DNA of 5,850 nucleotides from Candidatus Omnitrophota bacterium. GTDB lineage: Bacteria; Ratteibacteria; UBA8468; B48-G9; DTJG01. Positions 1 through 5,838 of the stretch are shown piece by piece. The position numbers and the translations under genes are program-made. Location: assembly GCA_023818725.1 (NCBI GenBank), contig JAMWBX010000096.1, positions 1 to 5,850 on the forward strand. The letters run 5' to 3'. The notes under the pieces were generated by a model that made no database searches, was not told the DNA's origin, and was given only the letters and a program-made list of their open reading frames with translations. Each line of letters begins with the position of its first letter. The stretch's first letter is position 1.

Positions 1-697
1 CATATTCTTTGAATATCGCCGGGGTTATCATTATGCCGTCCATATTATCGCCTGTCGCAATTACATCAGCGTATCCATCGGCAAGAATTTTAATTGCTTC
101 AAGATACTTCTTAAAATAAACATCAAGCAGCTGGTCAACCTCTTCTCTGTAATCAAACCAGAGATAGAACGCATTGATGTAACCAGCGTCAATCTTTGCA
201 AATTGAATAAAAGGCACTGAAAAACATCCATTGAGAACAACTCCATCATCTTTTGTTTCTTCAAGCGCCTTTATGGTTGACTGGTAATCAGGTTCGAAAT
301 ATGTTGCCTCTGAAATATATTTCATAACCCGGATGTCATCGCGTGTCTTAATGAAATGCTCTGAAAGATGCTTTGAGCGATGTTCTCCTTCAGTTTTTTT
401 ATACATATTCCATACTGTGCCAGCTGGGGTGCTTATTTCTGTTATTGAGCCTTCTTCTGTATCCTGGTGCTTGAATACCACACTTTTATCATAGACAGAT
501 TTTATTCCTGTTTGCCTGTTCCAGATGTATCCACCTATAGCTCTTACAATATCGTTTCTGCTCATACCCCTGTATTTTTCTGGTAGTGTACCTTCAGCAG
601 CATTAACCTTTAACCAGTAGTCAAAATTAGGCGCCCAGACAAGGCAATCCACCTTTTCTTTTCTCAATGCTCTGAGATATCTTTCCCTTTTTGTCAT
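1..697 (-). CDS. URO-D superfamily protein, N-terminal part (truncated by window edge)
   Basis: My reverse-strand translation from the ATG at 697-695 stays open for 232 codons to the window edge, so the C-terminus lies outside. It begins MTKRERYLRALRKEKVD, a typical start of uroporphyrinogen-decarboxylase-fold proteins, and resembles the N-terminus of the second URO-D gene at 4685 (MTDRERVQKILHYQDYD). Residues 214-232, containing TGDNMDG followed by ITPAIFKEY, match the family pattern of a conserved acidic/Gly turn followed by 'SP-x-x-F-x-x-Y'. The superfamily includes true heme-pathway HemE, corrinoid:coenzyme M methyltransferases (MtaA/MtbA type) and many uncharacterised paralogues. The divergence and the lack of hem genes argue against HemE. 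The start is supported by a GAGGA Shine-Dalgarno just upstream and a TATAAT box 25 bp away. No signal peptide is visible, so it is probably cytoplasmic. Substrate unknown; the C-terminal ligand region cannot be seen. Confidence 0.82.
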   Translation of the reverse strand, partial: MTKRERYLRALRKEKVDCLVWAPNFDYWLKVNAAEGTLPEKYRGMSRNDIVRAIGGYIWNRQTGIKSVYDKSVVFKHQDTEEGSITEISTPAGTVWNMYKKTEGEHRSKHLSEHFIKTRDDIRVMKYISEATYFEPDYQSTIKALEETKDDGVVLNGCFSVPFIQFAKIDAGYINAFYLWFDYREEVDQLLDVYFKKYLEAIKILADGYADVIATGDNMDGIMITPAIFKEY

Positions 698-712
698 ATT
701 TCCTCTCTGTTT
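698..712 (-). promoter_or_regulatory. Shine-Dalgarno for the leftward URO-D gene
   Basis: Read on the minus strand, the bases before the ATG are CAGAGAGGAAAT. GAGGA sits three to four bases before the start codon, slightly closer than usual but acceptable. It fixes ATG 697-695 as the start, in agreement with the conserved N-terminus. Confidence 0.65.
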
Positions 713-721
713 TGTTTTTTT

Positions 722-727
722 ATTATA
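722..727 (-). promoter_or_regulatory. -10 box of the leftward promoter
   Basis: The plus-strand ATTATA reads TATAAT on the minus strand, a perfect -10 consensus. The predicted transcription start is near 715, leaving a leader of roughly 18 nt before the URO-D start at 697. The -35 is poor: TCTTGC at 17-bp spacing or TTGCAG at 15-bp spacing, both inside the inverted repeat. A weak -35 next to a palindrome would fit an activator-dependent or otherwise regulated promoter (inference). Confidence 0.55.
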
Positions 728-737
728 CACGCAGCGT

Positions 738-777
738 AAATCCTGCAAGATGAGAAATTCTCTGTCTTACAGGATTT
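738..777. repeat. 40-bp imperfect inverted repeat between divergent promoters (possible operator)
   Basis: The outer arms AAATCCTG (738-745) and CAGGATTT (770-777) pair perfectly. After one C/A mismatch (746/769), AAGA (747-750) pairs with TCTT (765-768), and GAGA (752-755) pairs with TCTC (759-762) around a 3-nt centre. The two 13-bp half-sites differ at one base. It lies upstream of both predicted transcription starts and overlaps the -35 regions of both promoters, so it is better explained as a DNA-level operator than as an RNA hairpin. No strong T-run follows, so it is not a convincing terminator. The cognate regulator is unknown. Confidence 0.6.
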
Positions 778-804
778 GACCGGTATCAAAGTTTATGATA
801 TTAT
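776..804 (+). promoter_or_regulatory. Sigma-70-like promoter for the rpmA operon
   Basis: TTGACC at 776-781 matches five of six -35 consensus bases. After exactly 17 bp, TATTAT at 799-804 matches five of six -10 bases. The expected transcription start, about 7 bp after the -10, falls at 811-812, which is the rpmA ATG itself. No Shine-Dalgarno precedes that ATG, in keeping with a leaderless transcript. The -35 overlaps the right arm of the inverted repeat, so a protein bound there could block it. This is prediction from consensus match only. Confidence 0.55.
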
Positions 805-811
805 AAAAAAT

Positions 812-1060
812 ATGGGAAGAAAAAAACAGGGAAACGGCAGGGATTCAAATCCCAAACGCCGTGGAGTAAAAATTTTTGAAGGCCAGTTTGTAAAGCCGGG
901 CAATATCATAGTGCGGCAGAAAGGTACCCATTTTGTTCCCGGGCCTGGAACTTATATCGGCTCCGATTGTACGATTCACGCTGCAAAAGAAGGAATGGTT
1001 GTCTTTGGCACAAGCAAAGGCAAGAAACTTGTCAGTGTCATCAGCCAACCCCTCACATGA
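812..1060 (+). CDS. rpmA: 50S ribosomal protein L27
   Basis: This 82-residue protein carries the L27 core: [13 protein letters not shown] at residues 8-20, then [17 protein letters not shown] at 23-39, then a glycine-rich stretch and a C-terminal beta region ending [12 protein letters not shown]27 is a large-subunit protein whose basic N-terminal arm reaches toward the peptidyl-transferase centre and the tRNA acceptor ends. The arm here is [12 protein letters not shown], about four residues shorter than the E. coli form MAHKKAGGSTRNGRDS. No Firmicutes-type cleavable pre-sequence is seen. I chose ATG 812 because it gives the conserved M-x-x-KK start; an in-frame TTG at 776 would add 12 unconserved residues and lies in the predicted -35. 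The usual partners rplU and obgE are absent nearby. The stop overlaps the acpS start (ATGA), suggesting translational coupling. Confidence 0.93.
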   Translation: MGRKKQGNGRDSNPKRRGVKIFEGQFVKPGNIIVRQKGTHFVPGPGTYIGSDCTIHAAKEGMVVFGTSKGKKLVSVISQPLT

Positions 1061-1443
1061 TATCAGCCGGCTTTGAATGTATTGATGCGAAAAAAATTGC
1101 AGTTCTGCTTGAAAAACCAGATGAACTGAGCCGATTTTTTCTGGCCTCTGAGATTGAATACTGCGCTTCTTATAAAGATAGGGATGTTCGTATGGCAGGC
1201 TGTCTTGCCGCTAAATTCGCATTCATAAAAGCATCTTCGTTTTTTAAACCACCTGACATCAATAAAATTAGAATAATCCATACAAGATCAGGAAAGCCAT
1301 CAGTCATTGTTGATAAGAAATATCTGGAAGAATACTCAATATCGGTTTCAATATCCCACACAAGATCGGTTGCAGTCGCATTATGCGTTATTTCAAAAAA
1401 TGGAAAGCTTCCATCTACCCCCAAGAAAAAAAGATACGCATAA
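1057..1443 (+). CDS. acpS: Holo-[acyl-carrier-protein] synthase-like protein, divergent active site
   Basis: The 128-residue product has AcpS length and order: N-terminal beta strand plus helix ([15 protein letters not shown], 5-19), the SEIEYC segment (31-36) equivalent to 'E-x-x-Y-C', [15 protein letters not shown] (45-59), SGKP (78-81) and [11 protein letters not shown] (98-108). AcpS transfers 4'-phosphopantetheine from CoA to the serine of acyl carrier protein. In characterised enzymes the metal is held by the Asp of the GTD motif and the Glu of AAKEA. Here these align with Glu7 (GFE) and Phe54 (AAKFA; codon TTC at 1216-1218). The lysine and the SISH motif remain. The fold call is firm, but activity is doubtful. 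The start overlaps the rpmA stop, and the last 44 nt overlap nnrD, giving a basic tail ([16 protein letters not shown]). acpS next to nnrD is a common bacterial arrangement, which supports orthology. Confidence 0.85.
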   Translation: MISAGFECIDAKKIAVLLEKPDELSRFFLASEIEYCASYKDRDVRMAGCLAAKFAFIKASSFFKPPDINKIRIIHTRSGKPSVIVDKKYLEEYSISVSISHTRSVAVALCVISKNGKLPSTPKKKRYA

Positions 1444-2257
1444 AGGTACTTATGGCCATCTCTTTGTCATAGGTGGTTCTCCCGGCTTGACAGGTGCAGT
1501 TTGCCTGGCGTGTCTTTCAGCTTTGAGAACAGGCTGTGGTATGGTTACTGCTGGAGTTCCTGAATCTCTCAATGATATTTTTGAGGTGAAGCTTACTGAA
1601 GTAATGACAAAACCACTATCTGAATCCGGAAGAAAAACCATCGGGATTCTTGCGGTTGAAAAGTGCCTTGAATTCATTGAAAAGACCGCAGATGGCGTTG
1701 TTATAGGTCCGGGAATTTCTACAGAATCTGGCACAGAAGAATTTTTCAGGCAGCTTTTGCCAGAAATAAAAAAACCTGTGGTCATAGATGCTGATGGACT
1801 TAAACTTCTTGCAAAAAACCTTGACATCCTTAAAAAGGTGGAAAAAAATTTCGTTCTCACGCCTCATCCAGGAGAGATGTCTCATTTAACAGGATTATCA
1901 ATCGCCCAAATTCAAGAAAACCGGAAAAATATCGCCATCGAGTTTGCAAAGAAATACAAGGTGATTATGGTTTTGAAAGGAAATAAAACAGTTGTTACAG
2001 ATGGCCAAAGCTTTTATATAAACAAAACCGGAAATCCTGGAATGGCAACAGCAGGCAGCGGTGATGTTCTTTCTGGAATTATTGGTTCGCTTATCGTTCA
2101 GGGGCTTACTCCTTATGAAAGCGCAAAAATTGGCGTATATCTGCACGGACTTGCAGGTGACCTTGCGGCAAAAAAATTAGGCCAGTATTCCCTGATTGCC
2201 GGAGATATTATTGATTTTCTTCCTGTGGCTATAAGAAAGATTGAGCAGAAAAAATAA
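1400..2257 (+). CDS. nnrD: ADP/ATP-dependent NAD(P)H-hydrate dehydratase
   Basis: The 285-residue protein matches the ribokinase-like dehydratase domain (YjeF C-terminal domain, YxkO type). It repairs NAD(P)HX, the damaged hydrated cofactor, back to NAD(P)H using a nucleoside phosphate. Visible motifs are GTYGHLFVIGGSPGLTGA (16-33), VVIGPG (100-105), VIDADGL (128-134), LTPHPGEM (153-160), VLKGNKTVV (191-199), NPGMATAGSGDVLSGIIGSL (212-231, with the catalytic-type Asp222) and VYLHGLAGDLAA (246-257). Only the dehydratase is present; the NnrE epimerase domain, often fused at the N-terminus, is missing and may be elsewhere. I chose ATG 1400 because homology begins at [11 protein letters not shown]. 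The upstream in-frame ATG at 1307 would read 31 unconserved residues through the acpS coding region. No clear Shine-Dalgarno precedes it, and the 44-nt overlap with acpS suggests coupled translation. Confidence 0.93.
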   Translation: MESFHLPPRKKDTHKGTYGHLFVIGGSPGLTGAVCLACLSALRTGCGMVTAGVPESLNDIFEVKLTEVMTKPLSESGRKTIGILAVEKCLEFIEKTADGVVIGPGISTESGTEEFFRQLLPEIKKPVVIDADGLKLLAKNLDILKKVEKNFVLTPHPGEMSHLTGLSIAQIQENRKNIAIEFAKKYKVIMVLKGNKTVVTDGQSFYINKTGNPGMATAGSGDVLSGIIGSLIVQGLTPYESAKIGVYLHGLAGDLAAKKLGQYSLIAGDIIDFLPVAIRKIEQKK

Positions 2258-2259
2258 AC

Positions 2260-2263
2260 GGAG
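2260..2263 (+). promoter_or_regulatory. Shine-Dalgarno for the rhamnosidase gene
   Basis: GGAG lies five bases before ATG 2269, in the 11-nt gap after nnrD. It fixes the start codon. No promoter fits in the gap, so the gene is probably read from the upstream operon. Confidence 0.7.
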
Positions 2264-2268
2264 CGTAA

Positions 2269-4683
2269 ATGTTTGAAAATAATTCGTACTGGATCTGGAA
2301 TGATTCAGAAAAAGAAGATGTCTTTCAATTCTGCTATTTCAGAAAGAAATTTTTGTCACAAAAGAAGGCCATCGCTTCAATCTACTGTTGCGCTGACTCA
2401 AAGTATAGATTGTGGGTCAACGGAAAATATATCGGATCTGGTCCTGCAAGGGGAAAAGCAGCCAATCCATATTATGACACCCATAAAGTACAATTGCAGC
2501 AAGGTGAAAATGTCATTGCGTTTCTTGTTCAGCATTATTTTAAGGAAACCAATTTATATGAATCAGTCGAACCAGGACTGATATGCGAAATAGAATCAGA
2601 CGGAAGAACAATTGCTGCCACAGATAGGACATGGAAAACAAAACTGGCGCATGCTTACTCACCTATTTCAGGAATTTTCTTCCCTGAATGCTTTGACGCA
2701 CAGCTGGAGGAACCAGACTGGTATATGGTTGATTTTGATGATAGTGGCTGGGAAAACGCAATTGAGAAACATCAGACAAAACTGGCACCTGGTGAAAGAT
2801 TGATTCCAAGACCAATCCCTTTATTAAAGGAAAAGCCGATTGCACCGGAAAAAATTCTCAGAGTTTATCTGTGCCAGATAGAAAACATCGATGATTTTCT
2901 TGATAAGGAAAAAATTGCCGAAACATTGTGGCATGCGAAAATCATTGACCGGCCAGTAGTTATTTCTCCTGATATTAAAGTACCCTGTAAATGGAAGAAG
3001 TTTTCCTTGCAATTAGAGCCGAAAACAGCCATTTGCGTTGTGCTTGATTTTGGATTTGAAACACTTGCGTATGTTGAATTCTGCATAAAAGGAACAGCCG
3101 GAACAATTGTTGATTTTTCTCAAAGCGAGTGTCTCTGGGATAACAGAGTGGCGACTCTGTGGCAATCTCCGTCTTGCAAACAGGCGCAAAGGATTCTATT
3201 GAGAGACGGCACAACTTCGTACAGGACAAATCAACCAAGAGGATTCAGATATATGGTCGTGAGGTTTTTCAATCCACAGGACAAGCCGACAGAGATAACA
3301 GTAGAATCAATAAAGGGATATGAAGCCATCTATCCGGTTGAAAAAAATGGTTTTTTCAAGTGCTCTGACAGGTTACTGGAAGAAATTTATAAGATTTCTG
3401 CTCGAACAGTAAACCTTTGCATGGAGGACGCATACACTGATTGTCCATGGCGGGAACGATCCCAATGGATTGGAGATATGCATATTGAAGCTCTTGTGAA
3501 TTATTATTGTTTCGGCGCGTATGATTTATCAAAAAAGGCAATACTTGAAATTACTTCAAGTAACACAGAAGAAGGCTGGGTGCCTGGTGTCTGCCCTGGG
3601 GCATACAAAAAAAATCTTCCAACATGGGCAATGAGAATACCAGTGATTGTATGGGAATACTATCTTTTTACAGGAGATTTTGAAACACTGAAAAAGGCAT
3701 ATCCTGGTGTAAAAAAACAGATGCAGTGGCTTTTGACCCACACTGCTGAAGACGGGTTCTATGATCTTAAAGAAGGCTGGAATTTTGTCGACTGGACCTG
3801 TCTGGATGAATTACGCGCCGATGGCGCTGTGCAGGGCTGGTTTCTTGAATCATTGATTTACGCTGAAAAGATAGCAAAAACCCTCAAAGATTTTGAAGAA
3901 GCAAAAAATTATGCAAAGAAAGCAAAAGTTTTGAAAAACAGTATTGCAAAATTTTACTGGTCGAGAAAAAACCGGGCATTCAAAAAATACAAAAATGGAA
4001 GTCCAAAAAAACCATCAGATGCATCTGATGAAATTCTCTCTCAGCACGAAAACTTCCTTTTTTACCTGCTTGAAATAGGTACAAAGGAACAAAGGGAGTC
4101 AGCATTGAATGCAATTGCAGGAATAATAGGTAATTATCTTCCAAATACAGGAGATTTTCAAAGCGGGTTTCTTCATGGTCGTTATGGAAATTACATTGGC
4201 GAAGATATTATTAAGATCAATACCCCGTTCTGGTCTTTCTACGCGCTTGTTGCTCTTTTGAAGGCAAAGAAATATGAAATAGCAATTAACTACATCAGGC
4301 ATTGCTGGGGACTTATGCTGGAATTCGGGGCTACCAGTTGCTGGGAAATGTGGGACAGACACACATCCTTATGCCATGGATGGAGCGCAGGGCCGGCAAT
4401 TATACTGCCTGCCTATATTCTGGGAGTAAAACCGCTTGAACCAGGATTCAAAAAGTTTCTCATAGAACCTGAGCTTTTCGATCTTGAAAAAGCACAGGGC
4501 TCTGTACCAACTTTTGGTGGCCAAATTTCTATATCATGGGAATTAAAAAAAGATTTATTTAAAATTTCTGTCCAGGTCCCTGAAAATCTTTCAGGAGTGC
4601 TAATACCGCCAGAGGGCTTTGTGCCAGAGAAAAAAATTCTTCTGAAAGCAGGAAAACATATATTTAACTTCAAAAGGAGATAG
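2269..4683 (+). CDS. Alpha-L-rhamnosidase, GH78-type
   Basis: This 804-residue enzyme should hydrolyse terminal alpha-L-rhamnosyl residues by inversion. Layout: an N-terminal beta-sandwich (about 1-180; residues 22-93, including RLWVNGKYIGSGPARG), a second beta domain (about 190-350; VVLDFGFETLAYVEF, RGFRYMVVRF), an (alpha/alpha)6 catalytic barrel (about 365-715) and a C-terminal beta domain (about 716-804). The signature DCPWRERSQWIGD at 391-403 places Asp391, Glu396 and Asp403 exactly as the D-x4-E-x6-D set of GH78 enzymes such as Bacillus RhaB, with Glu396 as presumed general acid. Glu693 in CWEMWD is the likely general base. HGWSAGPA at 703-710 is also family-typical. There is no signal peptide, so it probably acts in the cytoplasm on imported rhamnosides or oligosaccharides. 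No transporter or rhamnose-catabolism gene is visible here. Substrate specificity cannot be read, and a GH78-like enzyme of altered specificity remains possible. Confidence 0.9.
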   Translation: MFENNSYWIWNDSEKEDVFQFCYFRKKFLSQKKAIASIYCCADSKYRLWVNGKYIGSGPARGKAANPYYDTHKVQLQQGENVIAFLVQHYFKETNLYESVEPGLICEIESDGRTIAATDRTWKTKLAHAYSPISGIFFPECFDAQLEEPDWYMVDFDDSGWENAIEKHQTKLAPGERLIPRPIPLLKEKPIAPEKILRVYLCQIENIDDFLDKEKIAETLWHAKIIDRPVVISPDIKVPCKWKKFSLQLEPKTAICVVLDFGFETLAYVEFCIKGTAGTIVDFSQSECLWDNRVATLWQSPSCKQAQRILLRDGTTSYRTNQPRGFRYMVVRFFNPQDKPTEITVESIKGYEAIYPVEKNGFFKCSDRLLEEIYKISARTVNLCMEDAYTDCPWRERSQWIGDMHIEALVNYYCFGAYDLSKKAILEITSSNTEEGWVPGVCPGAYKKNLPTWAMRIPVIVWEYYLFTGDFETLKKAYPGVKKQMQWLLTHTAEDGFYDLKEGWNFVDWTCLDELRADGAVQGWFLESLIYAEKIAKTLKDFEEAKNYAKKAKVLKNSIAKFYWSRKNRAFKKYKNGSPKKPSDASDEILSQHENFLFYLLEIGTKEQRESALNAIAGIIGNYLPNTGDFQSGFLHGRYGNYIGEDIIKINTPFWSFYALVALLKAKKYEIAINYIRHCWGLMLEFGATSCWEMWDRHTSLCHGWSAGPAIILPAYILGVKPLEPGFKKFLIEPELFDLEKAQGSVPTFGGQISISWELKKDLFKISVQVPENLSGVLIPPEGFVPEKKILLKAGKHIFNFKRR
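4013..4030. repeat. Perfect 18-bp palindrome inside the rhamnosidase gene
   Basis: CATCAGATG is followed directly by its reverse complement CATCTGATG. It encodes part of the SDASDE run at residues 583-588, just before the helix beginning near EILSQHENF. The serine-aspartate repeat in the protein may explain the symmetry, so a regulatory role is only a possibility. Confidence 0.5.
4674..4679 (+). promoter_or_regulatory. Strong Shine-Dalgarno for the downstream URO-D gene
   Basis: AAGGAG lies five bases before ATG 4685 and is embedded in the last codons of the rhamnosidase gene. It supports the ATG 4685 start and independent, efficient initiation within the same mRNA. Confidence 0.8.
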
Positions 4684-4684
4684 A

Positions 4685-5836
4685 ATGACAGACAGGGAAA
4701 GAGTGCAAAAAATTTTACATTACCAGGATTATGACAGGATGCCGCTGGTACATTTTGGCTTCTGGAAAGAAACGCTCCAGTTATGGGGATCCCGTGGATA
4801 CATCAAAAAAGAAATTGCGGAAAAATGGGCAGACGGAAATCCTGCTGATTTTGAAATCGGTAAAGCACTTGGCTTTGATTTTAACTGGTATAATGTCTTC
4901 AAGCCTATACTGGGCTTATGGCCGCCTTTTGAACCCGAAATTATAGAACAACTTCCTGATGGCACTAAAAAAATTCTAAATGGAGACGGAGTTATCGTAT
5001 TGCAGAAACCTGGTGCTGGTTCTATTCCTGCTGATGTTGACCATCTTTTAAAAGACAGGGATTCATGGGAAAAGCTTTATCTTCCAAAGTTACAATGGAG
5101 CAAAGACAGGGTAATGAAAGCGCCTGTTATCGCCGGAGAAAAAATTATCACTTTTGATCAGGGTGGAATTGATTATCTAAAAAATCAAAAAAGAGATTAT
5201 CCTTATGGCATTTACTGCGGAAGCCTTTATGGATGGATACGAAACTGGCTCACAATGGAAGGCGCCTGTTATCTTCTTGTAGACGATGAACCATTGTTTG
5301 ACGAAATTGTTGAGACAAACGCTGAGATCTGTTATCAGGCAGTCAAAACCACACTTGAAACAGGTATAAAATTTGACTTCGCGCATTTCTGGGAAGACAT
5401 CTGTTTCAAAAATGGTCCATTGATATCACCGCAGGTTTTCAGAAAAAAGATAGGGCCACATTACAGAAGGATATGCGACCTTTTGAATAAATACGGCATA
5501 GATATTGTCAGCGTTGACTGTGACGGAAACATTGACGCGCTTGTTCCAGTATGGTTGGAAAACGGAGTAAATACAATGTTTCCAATAGAAGTTGGAACAT
5601 GGAATGGAAACATAAGGCCATGGAGGGAAAAATACGGAAAAGATCTTCGTGGTGTTGGTGGAATGAACAAGGTTGTATTTTCAAAAGATAAAAAGGCAGT
5701 TGATGATGAAATAAAAAGGCTTTTAGAACTTATTGAGCTTAAAGGTTACATACCCTGTGTTGACCACAGAATTCCACCTGATGCAAAGTGGGAGCTTGTT
5801 GTCTATTACTGCCAGCAGATGCGCAGGTTAACTTAA
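4685..5836 (+). CDS. URO-D superfamily protein (methyltransferase-like)
   Basis: The complete 383-residue protein has the uroporphyrinogen-decarboxylase TIM-barrel pattern: MTDRERVQKILHYQDYDRMP at the N-terminus, WEDICFKNGPLISPQVF (236-252), GIDIVSVDCDGNIDALVPVW (271-290), ENGVNTMFPIEV (292-303), GGMNKVVF (325-332) and GYIPCVDHRIPPDAKWE (354-370). It lacks the hem context and resembles the large uncharacterised paralogue group rather than HemE. Corrinoid-linked relatives (MtaA/MtbA) bind zinc through an H-x-C motif plus a later Cys. Here the matching place reads V-x-Cys279, so the His is missing, though Cys279, Cys358 and His361 could still be ligands. It starts 1 nt after the rhamnosidase stop with a strong AAGGAG, so the two are almost certainly co-transcribed. 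It is a paralogue of the truncated gene at 1-697. The reaction is unknown; demethylation or methyl transfer is an inference from the fold. Confidence 0.85.
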   Translation: MTDRERVQKILHYQDYDRMPLVHFGFWKETLQLWGSRGYIKKEIAEKWADGNPADFEIGKALGFDFNWYNVFKPILGLWPPFEPEIIEQLPDGTKKILNGDGVIVLQKPGAGSIPADVDHLLKDRDSWEKLYLPKLQWSKDRVMKAPVIAGEKIITFDQGGIDYLKNQKRDYPYGIYCGSLYGWIRNWLTMEGACYLLVDDEPLFDEIVETNAEICYQAVKTTLETGIKFDFAHFWEDICFKNGPLISPQVFRKKIGPHYRRICDLLNKYGIDIVSVDCDGNIDALVPVWLENGVNTMFPIEVGTWNGNIRPWREKYGKDLRGVGGMNKVVFSKDKKAVDDEIKRLLELIELKGYIPCVDHRIPPDAKWELVVYYCQQMRRLT

Positions 5837-5838
5837 GC

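Noticed and set aside
61..264. Minus-strand 67-residue open frame
   Set aside because: It is out of frame with, and wholly inside, the clear URO-D reading frame on the same strand.
733..741. AGCGTAAAT also present at 2262-2270
   Set aside because: A 9-bp match with no further similarity around it and different contexts (intergenic versus ribosome binding site); chance is sufficient.
738..785. Reading the intergenic inverted repeat as a rho-independent terminator
   Set aside because: No strong T-run follows on either strand and no gene converges on it; it sits between divergent promoters.
776..811. In-frame TTG start giving L27 a 12-residue extension
   Set aside because: The added residues ([12 protein letters not shown]) do not resemble any L27 arm or the Prp-cleaved pre-sequence, the TTG is part of the predicted -35, and the AGGA before it is too close to serve as a ribosome binding site.
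967..1056. Longer acpS from an upstream ATG at 967
   Set aside because: It would add 30 residues read through the rpmA gene with no AcpS similarity; the ATG overlapping the rpmA stop gives the normal AcpS start.
3543..3561. Hairpin with 7-bp arms ACTTGAA/TTCAAGT
   Set aside because: It lies inside the rhamnosidase catalytic domain, has no T-run, and such short repeats are expected by chance.
4685..5836. Calling the URO-D gene hemE (heme biosynthesis)
   Set aside because: No other heme genes are near, two divergent paralogues are present, and the protein resembles the methyltransferase-like branch more than HemE.
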